Shown here: piece after piece, positions 17,120 through 26,309 of the stretch | Layout: the number at the start of each line of letters is the position of its first letter | How positions within the stretch are numbered: the stretch's first letter is position 1 | Source: Ruminococcus sp. zg-924 | Lineage (GTDB): Bacteria; Bacillota; Clostridia; Oscillospirales; Acutalibacteraceae | Direction: 5' to 3' | DNA: 64,000 nt | NCBI RefSeq assembly: GCF_024433635.1 | Contig: NZ_WNJZ01000001.1 | Coordinates: 124,001 to 188,000, forward strand | Program-made: the position numbers and the translations under genes | The notes under the pieces: model-generated | What the model was told of the DNA's origin: nothing | Database searches by the model: none | The model's input: the letters and a program-made list of their open reading frames with translations, nothing else

Positions 17120-18100
17120 ATGCAGAATAAAAGAAAGAAAAAGTTAATAGTTGCAAATTCCCTTCTCCTTGCTGTATTAATTTTCGGCACGGCGTTTGCG
17201 TGGTTTGCGAGCAATTATAAAAACTCAGTTGCATCAAATGAGGTGCAGGTAATTGCAGACGGAGATTTACTTCTCTCGGTTGATCCAGGTACGGAGAAAA
17301 ACTGGTCTAACAGCATTTCTCTTTCAAATAAGGAGTGGTTTAAACGGACTAATTTTACCGACATTACCGGTTCGGGTAACGGTACTTTTGTTCGACCAAC
17401 TCTTGAGCTTCGTACAAATGACGCTATTGTTGATGCGGACGGAACATGGACCACACCCAAAGTAACTGATACAAGTGATAATGCCGCTATTAGCGAGAAA
17501 TATTATGATTATGTTCGCTTTACGCTTTATATGAAATCTAACACTAAATATGCTGTCACGCTTGGTCCCGGCTCATCGGTTAACCCGGCTTCAAGCAGTA
17601 AGCTGAGTGATTTGTTAGGTGCAGACGCACCCAACGCAATTACTCTTACACGAGAGGGTGCAAGCCCATTGACATTTTCAAAGGACCTTGTTGCAGGCGC
17701 AGTAAGAGTAAGCGCAATTGACGGAAGTAATCATAAATTTACATGGATTCCAAGACCGGAGATTTATGCTTCAAATGTTGCTGCAGGTACTTATGCGGGT
17801 GCAATTGACAGTGTTGTTGTTAATAAAACCAGCGGAGAATCTTATAGTCATAAGTTTTATTCAAATTCCGGCAGTGCTTACACGCAAAAGAACTTGGCCA
17901 GCGGATTAACTGTGACAGGAAATATAACCAATGCTTCACAGCAGACATTGGTTACGCTTCAGGATGACGGAACGGGCGAAAACTATACAGGCCAAATTGA
18001 TATATGCATTTGGCTTGAGGGTTGTGATAATGAGGCTCGCCGTGCATTTGTTGACGGAAAATTTAAAGTTTATCTAAATCTTGTTGCAATAAACGCATAA
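17120..18100 (+). CDS. SipW-dependent secreted protein
   Basis: A 326-residue protein with signal KRKKKLIVANSLLLAVL and TAFAWFA (A-W-F at 27-29). It shares with the preceding protein the AGAVRV...KFTWIP domain (about 191-213) and ends with WLEGCDNEA (about 298-306), followed by a final strand. No catalytic motif is seen. It lies 16 nt after its larger neighbour behind GAGAGGAGA, which suggests a pair derived by duplication, the larger one having gained an insertion. A structural surface role is inferred from the family. Confidence 0.7.
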   Translation: MQNKRKKKLIVANSLLLAVLIFGTAFAWFASNYKNSVASNEVQVIADGDLLLSVDPGTEKNWSNSISLSNKEWFKRTNFTDITGSGNGTFVRPTLELRTNDAIVDADGTWTTPKVTDTSDNAAISEKYYDYVRFTLYMKSNTKYAVTLGPGSSVNPASSSKLSDLLGADAPNAITLTREGASPLTFSKDLVAGAVRVSAIDGSNHKFTWIPRPEIYASNVAAGTYAGAIDSVVVNKTSGESYSHKFYSNSGSAYTQKNLASGLTVTGNITNASQQTLVTLQDDGTGENYTGQIDICIWLEGCDNEARRAFVDGKFKVYLNLVAINA

Positions 18101-18129
18101 TTATTGTATAATATTAGGGAGGTGTTATT

Positions 18130-19971
18130 ATGGCTAATAGGCTGAAGACTTTTTTTGAAATAAACAGAAAATTTTTGATAGCTGTGATAGCACTCCTTGA
18201 AGTTGCGGCTATCTTTTGTGCTGTAACTTTTTCTTGGATTGAAATTAGAAAATCCGGTACGCTAAATGAAGACCACTCAACTGTTACAGCCGGTGATGGA
18301 ATTATCTTTACTGACTTAAACGGTGCTATGATTAGGTCGCTGAGTTTGAATACCGCTAATCTTGTTGAGTGTTCCAGCGCAGACGGCAGAAACTTTTTCT
18401 TTCCCACTTCTGAGAGCGTTAACAACGGTACTACCGAGAAGATGCGCTTTTATGCAGGAACAAATGATGATTTGGCTGCCGGTAAATATGTAAGCTGCGA
18501 TTTTAATGTAATTTCTTATGCGGCTACCGGACTGTATATTTCCTTAGATTCAGCTGTTGACTGTGAAGATCAAAATTTATTAAACGCTGTTCGTGTTTCG
18601 CTGAATTTTAACGACGGGACAGCGCCGCTTGTTTTTTGTCCGGGCTTGGACCAGGGAAAAAACTTTGAGGATGTTCAGCAACCGATTAGCTCAATCAATA
18701 GCAGTGGTGTGGCAACTACAACTGTGCAAGAGGTAAATTCCTTAAAAGACTTCTCGCCGTTGCAAAGCTTCAATCCGAAAATCCCTAAGTTTGAATATGG
18801 TGATTCAAAGCGTGTAACTCTCAGCGTTTGGATTGAGGGTACCTACACAGGCTTTAATTCAACAAATATTACATCGGATAACAATATTACAGTTAACATT
18901 ACCCTGACAAGCAGTATGGATAATACTAAGAAGGTTAAATTTGTTGACTATTCACCTTCAAATTGGGTTAATGATACCTCTTCTTACGGAACTGTAACCT
19001 TGTATGCCGTTAACCCTGATAATGTTAGTGAGAAATACAAGCTGTTTGCTCAGACTGACGGCAGAACCTACATTGGTGATATTCCAAATAGCCTGAATGA
19101 TGTTTTCTTTGAGAGAGAGGATACTTCAGTTGAGGGCAGTTCGTACAACAAGTGGACCGAAGGCATTAGTAGTGATAAAATGGAGGTATGTGAGGGTTTG
19201 GACATTCCAACTTATTATGCTATTGGCTGCGGTAAAGATATTGACGGTGCAAACTATGGCTATTGGGTTAAGAAATCATGTGCTTCTGTTGTAGAGGTTG
19301 AATTGACTGAGGATCCTGCTTTATCAACAGAGTTAAAGTTTACTAATAATTATAGCTGGGAAACTGTTAAGGCTTATTTCTACGACAAAAACGGTGATGT
19401 AGCAGAAAAATGGCCGGGTAATGCAGCGAAGAGAACAGAAAGTAATGATATGAGTCAAACGGTATATGTTTTTGACATACCGGCAAACGCAACCCACGTT
19501 GTATTTAATAATAATGATAATGGAAAACAAACCGAGAATATAGAAATCAGCAATACCGAGGGTTATTATATTACAGGTGGTACAGATGATAAGGCTTTGA
19601 CCGTAGGAGAATGGGGTACTACTCGTCCTAAAGTGGATTTGTTTAGCTTTGGCACATATCCACCGAACACTTACTTTAAATCATCTACCTATAATAATGT
19701 CTTGCATAATATTGACGCTTCTATGAGCGACGGACATTTTGACCCGATGGTTAATTATGATAAGGAAACAAACTATGGCTTAAGTATGTATACTGTTGAC
19801 AGCACTAACAAGAAGAATAGAATGTTCCTGCCTGCTGACGCTGTACTTAAGTTCGGAGGACACGGATTGGTGTCAGACGATATTAATTTGGCCACAGCTG
19901 CCGGTGGAAAGACGAAAATTGGATTTAAGTTTACCCGCGAAAAGTCCTACACTACCTACGATTTCACTTAA
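18130..19971 (+). CDS. SipW-dependent secreted protein with a starch-binding-like module
   Basis: A 613-residue protein with a SipW-type signal ending VTFSWIE (S-W-I at 35-37). The first half carries the family fold, with AVRVSLNFND and the motif WIEGTYTGF (about 234-242). Residues about 400-497 form a module beginning LKFTNNYSWETVKAYFYD and containing KWPGNA and HVVFNNND. It aligns closely with the last domain of the pullulanase at 431-4165 (FSNNYRWDNVKAYIW, MIIFNNG), a CBM26/25-like starch-binding type with conserved aromatic residues. The C-terminal 115 residues are unassigned. This suggests that a surface or matrix protein is equipped to hold starch. RBS GGGAGGTG. Confidence 0.75.
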   Translation: MANRLKTFFEINRKFLIAVIALLEVAAIFCAVTFSWIEIRKSGTLNEDHSTVTAGDGIIFTDLNGAMIRSLSLNTANLVECSSADGRNFFFPTSESVNNGTTEKMRFYAGTNDDLAAGKYVSCDFNVISYAATGLYISLDSAVDCEDQNLLNAVRVSLNFNDGTAPLVFCPGLDQGKNFEDVQQPISSINSSGVATTTVQEVNSLKDFSPLQSFNPKIPKFEYGDSKRVTLSVWIEGTYTGFNSTNITSDNNITVNITLTSSMDNTKKVKFVDYSPSNWVNDTSSYGTVTLYAVNPDNVSEKYKLFAQTDGRTYIGDIPNSLNDVFFEREDTSVEGSSYNKWTEGISSDKMEVCEGLDIPTYYAIGCGKDIDGANYGYWVKKSCASVVEVELTEDPALSTELKFTNNYSWETVKAYFYDKNGDVAEKWPGNAAKRTESNDMSQTVYVFDIPANATHVVFNNNDNGKQTENIEISNTEGYYITGGTDDKALTVGEWGTTRPKVDLFSFGTYPPNTYFKSSTYNNVLHNIDASMSDGHFDPMVNYDKETNYGLSMYTVDSTNKKNRMFLPADAVLKFGGHGLVSDDINLATAAGGKTKIGFKFTREKSYTTYDFT

Positions 19972-19990
19972 TATATAAGGAGGTGCTGTA

Positions 19991-22900
19991 ATGAGAGTGC
20001 GCAACGCTAAAAAGCATAGCAGCAAATTGAATATTATTCTTGTCATTGCGGCGCTTCTTGCATTGTTTGTTACAGTTGTTTCTGTATCATATGCATGGAT
20101 TGAAACTGCAAATTCGCTTACTGTTTATAATGATGCAAGTAATGTAATTTCTGCCAAGGGTACAAATGCCGGCGTTGTTCAAGTTGACCGATCAAACTCT
20201 AATACTGTCAGCCTTAATGATTACATTGCGAATGTAGACTCGTTGTTCCTTGCTCCTGCTAAGCGTAATGCAAGCGGACAGCTTACAATAAAGCGTGATA
20301 ATGGCACTTACACAGCGGCAACTACCAACGATATTGGTAACAACTATATTGAGTTTAATGTGCCGTTCACTGTTGCAGAGCGTTTTATGTTCTCCTTTAC
20401 CGCTGACAGTAAAATTACCGTAGGCGGAAGCACTAACAACCCGGTTAAAGTATTGACATCTGTTGATGGTGCAACTCCTAAGGTTTTTAACAGCGCTCTT
20501 GAGGACACCAACGCAAAAAAGGTTGCTTTTTCTGCCGCTCCGGGTGCTACCCACTATCTTAAAGTTATGATTTGGTTAGACGCCACTGATGAAGCAGCTG
20601 CTGAAGCTCTTGCGGGTAAGGACGTGAGCATTAATCTTACCTTAGAGACTGAAACGGATACATCCGGACGCATAATTACACTTGCTGAGTCTGCTCATGC
20701 TCAGGTTTCTGCTACATATAACGACGGCGTGTCAAATCTGTCATTTACCGAGGGACAGAGCAGAACAATGGCTCCCGGTACCAAGGTTTATATTACTGTT
20801 AAAACAGCCGACGGTATTGTTAAAGGTGACAACGGCGATTTGAACGGCTTTAAGTTTAAGAATATACAGGCAAACAGCACGGTGCTTAAATCTACACCGG
20901 GCAGCACAAACTCAACCACACATATTGCAACTACAACATATACATATACAGTGCCTGACGACGGTACGTCCGGCGATATAGTAATTAAGACTAATACCGA
21001 TATGGAGGAATTCCATATTGTCGGCCCCGGTATTAAGGAAAACTCAGTTTGGGATTCTGCAAATAATACTACAATGCTTTCTAATTATGATCCTATTAAC
21101 AACTGTGTTTATGCTGCATTAACGGCAAACGGTACCGGTGGTATATTTAAAATTTCGGAAAAAGGTGTATCAAGTACTTATAGAGATTCAACAAAGTACA
21201 GCGTGTCACTTAACGCTCCTAATTTTGAAAAGGGCGGACACATAACAACGCTTAAAAGTGACGGTCAAGCATCTCCAAACACCTGCATAAGCTATACTAC
21301 TTCGGTTTCGGGCGAAAAGATTCTTGTAGTCTATTACTTAAGCGATAATACGGTTGAGGTTTGCTCAGGCAATACATATGTGGCACAATACACCGTATCA
21401 GCTAATGTCAGCACATCAGGCGGCGGTACAGCGCAGGTTACTCACAGTGCTAATACCGGAACAACCATAAAAGTTAACCGCCGTGCCGCAATAAAGACAG
21501 TAAGCTTCAACGCAACGGCTGACGAGGGTTATAGGTTTGTTGGTTGGTCATCAACAAATGGTGGCGCAATTAAGCATACTGAAAATCCATATAGTCAGAC
21601 AATTACGAGTGATCTTACTCTGTATGCAAACTTTAAAAAGGTTTATAAGCTTAATGTAAATGATCAGGAAAAACTTACTGCAAAAGACAGTGGAAATAAT
21701 ACAATAACATTCTCAAACAACTCCGCTGAGATTCTTGAGGGGACTAATGTTACCCTTACTGCGGTCTTGCCTGACAGAATAAACGGATATAAAGTAACGT
21801 GGACTGTTGACGGTACAGTTGTTAAGACTGATAAAGTTGTGCCTAACGGTAGCTCAGCTTACACCATCAATAATATCCAAACTGACCATAATGTTACCGT
21901 CGAGTTTGAGCGTTTGTATAAGTTTACTTTTACTAAAACTCCTGCATCAGACAGTAAAATAAAACTTACTGCAAGTATAAGCGGACAAACGGCAACGCTT
22001 ACAAGTCCTGCTTACCTCGAAAATGGAACAACGGTTGTCTTAACAGCCTCTAAAACAGCTAATAATTACCGTGTGAGTTGGAAGGTTAACGGCACTGCGT
22101 CAGGCGCACCTGCTGATCTTATTAGCAGCACCTCGACCACAAAGTCGGTTACAATAAACAGCGCAGATGTTAATGTTTTAGCTACGTTCACACGCTTGTA
22201 TAAGCTTTCTTACTCTGCAACACCGAATGATGTAGCTGTAATTTCAGCAAGCTCGAACAGTACATCTGTAAGCTCGGGTATATATCTCCCTGCCGGAACC
22301 TCAGTTGTTGTTTCAGTTAGGGCTTCTAACAACAATCCGTATGAAGTAACTTGGTCCGGCGTTGATACACCGGGTTCACCCGAACAGATTTTCCCGCCTA
22401 CCGGTACAAGCTCAAGAACTGTTACAATGAATAGTGATAAAACCGTAACGGCTGCTTTGGTTCGTGTTTATAAGTTTGAGTTTGTAAATAACTCTGCTTC
22501 AGACACTAACACAAAATTAACTGCAAAGGTAGGCTCAACGGCAATAACGAGTCCTGCCTACTTAAAGGAAGGCACGGTAGTTAACTTGACAGCTTCAGCA
22601 GGTAGTCTGCCTTACAATGTAAAGTGGACTGTTGACGGTGTAGTTGCCGGTACTGCAAACACAATAAACGGCGCTGCTAATAAAACTGTTACAATGACTG
22701 CTGCAAATATGAAGGTTGAGGCTACCTTTAGCCGTTTGTATAAGCTGACAGTAAATGCAACAAATTGTTCTTACTCGGCAGACGGCGTTACCTTTACAGA
22801 TAATGTTGCTTATGTAGCTCCGGGAACAAAAGTAACTATTACAGCGACTGCTCCAACGTTAACTAACTATAACGTAGTTTGGAGAGTAAACAATGCTGTG

Positions 22901-24835
22901 AAACGTGATGTTTCATATACAGGCGATAATCAATCTTATTCTGATACATACACGACACCGGCAATTAACAGCGATACGGTAGTTGCTGTGAGCTTCAGTA
23001 AGCTCTATGCGCTGACATACAGCATTGTTGGCTCAGGTGGCGTTACAGGGCAAACCCTTAAGACAAATATAGTCGGCGCACCTTCTGCGACAATGGGTGG
23101 CGGTACAGTAACACAGTATGTGTCAAATAAAAACTTGCCGATAACATTTACAGCGACAAGACCGGATGATAGCAATTTCTATAAGGTAACTGCACAAGTT
23201 CGTAGTAACGGCACAACAGCCAACACGCACGACACGCATTACAAAGGCGACGCTACCATTAATGTTAATATGAATGGTGATACAACTGTTGTTGTTACTG
23301 AAACTAAGGTTCAGACTGTTCAGCTGAATATTTCCTCACAGCTTAGCAACTCACTGACCTTAACCGCAAATTGTGCCGACACCTCCATTGGCTACACACA
23401 AAACCTGTGTACAGATTCTTCAACAGGCGGTCATTTCACTGTTCCTGTGGGTACAAAGATTACAATAACGTCAACTGCCAAGGAAGGCTACAATTGTAAT
23501 GGCTTTACTGTTACAGGCGCAACAGCAACACCTACCGGAGTCAATAAGACTGAGTTTACGGTTGGCACTGCTAATATTAGTGTTGTAGCTAACGCTACTG
23601 AGATAACAAAGCGCACTATCTACTTCCGTAACAATAATAACTGGGCAGAGCCTAAGGCCTACGCTTGGGATAATAATAATAATCATAATGCTCAATACCC
23701 CGGTGCAGTAATGACTAAGGTTGACGGCTACGATAATATTTATAAGATAGAGCTTGACCCAGGCTATACGAAAGTAATATTCAGTTACAACAGTGATGCA
23801 AACAAGACGTTTGATCTTAGTATTCCGAATGAATCTGCTAATACAGATATGTTTGATATTAATACTTATAGGACGACACAAAATGGTCAAGCTCATTATT
23901 TGGGTACATGGGTAAAATTCCCGCCTGAATACACAGTAACAATCAGCTCTGTATCTAATGCTACTATAACTGTAAAGCGTAATGATACAAATGCAACTGT
24001 TGCAAGCGGTGGAAAGGTTCCTGCAAATACTCAGATTACAGTAAGTGTAACGCCTATTACAGGTTATCTTGTTAAGTCGATTAAAATAGGCTCTGATTCG
24101 ACCAATTATACAACCGAGGGAACGCAAACAAAGACTTACACAGTTAACTCTAATGTTACAGTTTCAGCGGTGGTTGAGAAGAAGGTTGCTTTGAAGAGGA
24201 TTTACTTTGATGTTTCTCCGTGTACTTGGTTCTTAAGTCAATCTTTCTATCCGGCTATTAATTATAGTGGTCACAGTGATTTTATCTACTTGAAGAACAA
24301 TACAAAAACTGTAGGTTCAAAGACTTATTTCTACTGCGATGTGCCGACTAATGTTACCGGAATAACATTACGCAGACAAAATGATATTGGTTCATACTAC
24401 AATGCACATGCAATTGCTAATCCGACTGCAACCCAGGATCTCTTTACGCTTGATTCTCAATGGGATAGTGGATCTGTTTATGGCACGTGGTCTGTGTATG
24501 TACCGAAAAAAACTATAAATGTTTATGTTATAAATTACATATATAACGCACAAACTAATTATAGCAATTACAAAATACGCTGTGTTGGTGGATCTTATAG
24601 TGACAAAGACGTTACATGTGTTAACAAAAACACTACTAAATCCAGGTTCATGAGTGAATGGAATAGTAACCAAACCTTCCAAAAATTCACTGCGGATATT
24701 CCGACTGATACTACGGAATTCAAGTTCCATATAGGTGATACAACATGGTTTGGAAGTAATGGTAACGCTTCAACCTATAACACAGTTTATGTTTACAACT
24801 ACAGTGGAGATAAGGCTATTTACACAAAAGAATAA
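19991..24835 (+). CDS. Giant SipW-dependent surface protein with InlB-like repeats and a starch-binding-like module
   Basis: A 1614-residue protein with signal ending VSYAWIE (A-W-I at 35-37). The N-terminal domain contains a degenerate family motif WLDATDEAA (about 195-203). Residues about 470-1105 carry about six repeats of 85-100 residues, most starting [RK]-[LV]-Y-[KA]-[FL] (KVYKLNV, RLYKFTF, RLYKLSY, RVYKFEF, RLYKLTV, KLYALTY), resembling divergent InlB B-repeats that act as stalks. A CBM26-like module follows (about 1209-1313; TIYFRNNNNWAEPKAYAWD), then another InlB-like unit and two C-terminal beta domains (about 1395-1614) with related patterns. It is probably a long adhesin displaying starch-binding domains. 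There is no LPXTG motif, so retention would depend on the fibre or other contacts. RBS AAGGAGGTG. Confidence 0.75.
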   Translation: MRVRNAKKHSSKLNIILVIAALLALFVTVVSVSYAWIETANSLTVYNDASNVISAKGTNAGVVQVDRSNSNTVSLNDYIANVDSLFLAPAKRNASGQLTIKRDNGTYTAATTNDIGNNYIEFNVPFTVAERFMFSFTADSKITVGGSTNNPVKVLTSVDGATPKVFNSALEDTNAKKVAFSAAPGATHYLKVMIWLDATDEAAAEALAGKDVSINLTLETETDTSGRIITLAESAHAQVSATYNDGVSNLSFTEGQSRTMAPGTKVYITVKTADGIVKGDNGDLNGFKFKNIQANSTVLKSTPGSTNSTTHIATTTYTYTVPDDGTSGDIVIKTNTDMEEFHIVGPGIKENSVWDSANNTTMLSNYDPINNCVYAALTANGTGGIFKISEKGVSSTYRDSTKYSVSLNAPNFEKGGHITTLKSDGQASPNTCISYTTSVSGEKILVVYYLSDNTVEVCSGNTYVAQYTVSANVSTSGGGTAQVTHSANTGTTIKVNRRAAIKTVSFNATADEGYRFVGWSSTNGGAIKHTENPYSQTITSDLTLYANFKKVYKLNVNDQEKLTAKDSGNNTITFSNNSAEILEGTNVTLTAVLPDRINGYKVTWTVDGTVVKTDKVVPNGSSAYTINNIQTDHNVTVEFERLYKFTFTKTPASDSKIKLTASISGQTATLTSPAYLENGTTVVLTASKTANNYRVSWKVNGTASGAPADLISSTSTTKSVTINSADVNVLATFTRLYKLSYSATPNDVAVISASSNSTSVSSGIYLPAGTSVVVSVRASNNNPYEVTWSGVDTPGSPEQIFPPTGTSSRTVTMNSDKTVTAALVRVYKFEFVNNSASDTNTKLTAKVGSTAITSPAYLKEGTVVNLTASAGSLPYNVKWTVDGVVAGTANTINGAANKTVTMTAANMKVEATFSRLYKLTVNATNCSYSADGVTFTDNVAYVAPGTKVTITATAPTLTNYNVVWRVNNAVKRDVSYTGDNQSYSDTYTTPAINSDTVVAVSFSKLYALTYSIVGSGGVTGQTLKTNIVGAPSATMGGGTVTQYVSNKNLPITFTATRPDDSNFYKVTAQVRSNGTTANTHDTHYKGDATINVNMNGDTTVVVTETKVQTVQLNISSQLSNSLTLTANCADTSIGYTQNLCTDSSTGGHFTVPVGTKITITSTAKEGYNCNGFTVTGATATPTGVNKTEFTVGTANISVVANATEITKRTIYFRNNNNWAEPKAYAWDNNNNHNAQYPGAVMTKVDGYDNIYKIELDPGYTKVIFSYNSDANKTFDLSIPNESANTDMFDINTYRTTQNGQAHYLGTWVKFPPEYTVTISSVSNATITVKRNDTNATVASGGKVPANTQITVSVTPITGYLVKSIKIGSDSTNYTTEGTQTKTYTVNSNVTVSAVVEKKVALKRIYFDVSPCTWFLSQSFYPAINYSGHSDFIYLKNNTKTVGSKTYFYCDVPTNVTGITLRRQNDIGSYYNAHAIANPTATQDLFTLDSQWDSGSVYGTWSVYVPKKTINVYVINYIYNAQTNYSNYKIRCVGGSYSDKDVTCVNKNTTKSRFMSEWNSNQTFQKFTADIPTDTTEFKFHIGDTTWFGSNGNASTYNTVYVYNYSGDKAIYTKE

Positions 24836-24877
24836 TTACCTATTGTTTATTACTAACGAATCAAACGAGGTGAGACC

Positions 24878-25414
24878 ATGAAAAAAATAAATAAGCTTGG
24901 TTTAATCGCAATTTGTGTGATTGTCCTCTCGGTTCTGGCGACCGGCACATCTTTTTCGTGGCTCGCCCGTCCGGGTTCAACTCCAAAGCAAGGCGATGCA
25001 TTGGGCTTTACAGGCTCGGCTGTTATAAAATCTTCGGGCTGCACAGCTACCACCTACTTGGCTGAGCTTAATAACGGCATTATCGAACCTGAAAAAACTG
25101 CGGTTACAACATCAACCTCTATTACGGTTGACGCAGGAAAGTGCAAGTATTTCCGCACTGTTGTACAAAACGGCTCTGCAAAGAATAACATTATGCTTGG
25201 CGGCTTACAGCTAAGCAATGGTACAAATCTTAACGTAATCTGTCTTTCACCGCTTAAAACGCAAGCTGCATATTCCTCCGGAGTTGCAATTACACAACAT
25301 CTTACTATTGACGCCGGTGGTAAAATGAATATTGACTGGTATTTATACAATAGCGGCAGTTCTGCAAAGACAATAACAATGTCTGCCCTGCCTAAGGTTT
25401 TGTACTATAACTAA
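24878..25414 (+). CDS. Small SipW-dependent secreted protein
   Basis: A 178-residue protein with signal MKKINKLGLI and GTSFSWLARPG (S-W-L at 27-29). The remainder is a single small beta domain rich in Ser, Thr and Asn. It lacks the W-x-E-G-x-D motif present in most other members, so it may be a minor or tip subunit. It directly precedes the second SipW-type peptidase, repeating the substrate-then-peptidase order of 9470/10316. RBS CGAGGTGAG. Confidence 0.65.
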   Translation: MKKINKLGLIAICVIVLSVLATGTSFSWLARPGSTPKQGDALGFTGSAVIKSSGCTATTYLAELNNGIIEPEKTAVTTSTSITVDAGKCKYFRTVVQNGSAKNNIMLGGLQLSNGTNLNVICLSPLKTQAAYSSGVAITQHLTIDAGGKMNIDWYLYNSGSSAKTITMSALPKVLYYN

Positions 25415-25428
25415 GGAGCAATTACCGA

Positions 25429-26106
25429 GTGAAAACAAAAAAATCTATTTTCAGCAAAATTACCAATGTTCTGCTCTCCTTAGTGATAATCATTCTGGCT
25501 TTGGTTATAGCCGTTACAGTGTTCATCAGGGTTACGGGCAACACCCCAAGCTTTTTCGGTTACAGTATTTTCCGTGTTTCTTCGGGAAGTATGGAACCGG
25601 AGCTAATGGTTGGCGATGTTATACTCACGCACGAGGTAACGGATTATAATTCTCTTGAGGTTGGCGATGTTATAACATTCAGAGGCTCAATAGGCGAGTA
25701 TGAAAACCAGCTTATAACGCACAAAATTGTTAAAGCGCCGTATCAGGAAAACGGTATTACCTATGTTGTTACAAAGGGAGTTGCAAACCTTATTGAGGAT
25801 GAGCCTGTTTCAGTTGATAAAATTGAAGGCGAGCTTGTTTGCAAGATACCGTTTCTTGACGCAATTTATGGCTTTTTCCTTACGCCGTGGGGGCTGCTTC
25901 TGTCTATTGCCGTTATTCTATTGCTCTTTGCAGGCGAGTTTTGGAATATCTTTAAGCTTTCACGTAATCCTGAGAATGATTTGCCGAAAGTTGATGCAGA
26001 AATGCTTGACAAGGCTATTGAGAAGTATAAAAGCGATAACAATAGCGACGGTAATTCGGACGACAGTATTACAATAGATGCTTTAGACAATCCTGATAAT
26101 GATTAA
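25429..26106 (+). CDS. SipW-type signal peptidase I (second copy, GTG start)
   Basis: A 225-residue membrane protease. An N-terminal membrane helix (about 12-34) precedes the nucleophile Ser54 in SSGSMEPEL, His98 in LITHKIVKA in place of the usual bacterial Lys, and TKGVANLIEDEPV with acidic residues. A C-terminal membrane helix (about 145-168) and an acidic Asp/Asn/Ser tail follow. It is the last gene of the cluster, followed by a strong terminator. Two such enzymes at one locus suggest different substrate sets or stages. GTG 25429 follows AAGGAGC; the preceding stop is 14 nt upstream. Confidence 0.85.
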   Translation: MKTKKSIFSKITNVLLSLVIIILALVIAVTVFIRVTGNTPSFFGYSIFRVSSGSMEPELMVGDVILTHEVTDYNSLEVGDVITFRGSIGEYENQLITHKIVKAPYQENGITYVVTKGVANLIEDEPVSVDKIEGELVCKIPFLDAIYGFFLTPWGLLLSIAVILLLFAGEFWNIFKLSRNPENDLPKVDAEMLDKAIEKYKSDNNSDGNSDDSITIDALDNPDND

Positions 26107-26112
26107 TATTTA

Positions 26113-26144
26113 AGAGCCGTACTGAATGTACGGCTCTATTTTTT
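26113..26144 (+). terminator. Strong terminator of the SipW/AAA cluster
   Basis: Perfect 10-bp stem AGAGCCGTAC/GTACGGCTCT (26113-26122 with 26128-26137), 5-nt loop, then ATTTTTT. Confidence 0.95.
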
Positions 26145-26225
26145 GCATTTGCAATAAAAATGCATTCTTATATTTGTTACAAATGATAAACTTCCGCTCT
26201 TTAATGCTTTATTGTAATAAATTGC

Positions 26226-26254
26226 TTGTTATATTCGTCAAAATATGATATATT
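26226..26254 (+). promoter_or_regulatory. Probable putP promoter
   Basis: TTGTTA (26226-26231), a 17-bp spacer and TATATT (26249-26254), about 55 nt before the start codon. Confidence 0.5.
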
Positions 26255-26309
26255 TAATATTGATTTTAGTTATATTAATTCGACACTTTGTCGGGTAAGG
26301 AGAGGAAAT

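Noticed and set aside
23471-24127. 218-residue minus-strand frame in the giant surface protein gene
   Set aside because: Unlikely composition (Cys, Arg, Tyr-rich), no start site, and the plus-strand reading has clear domains.
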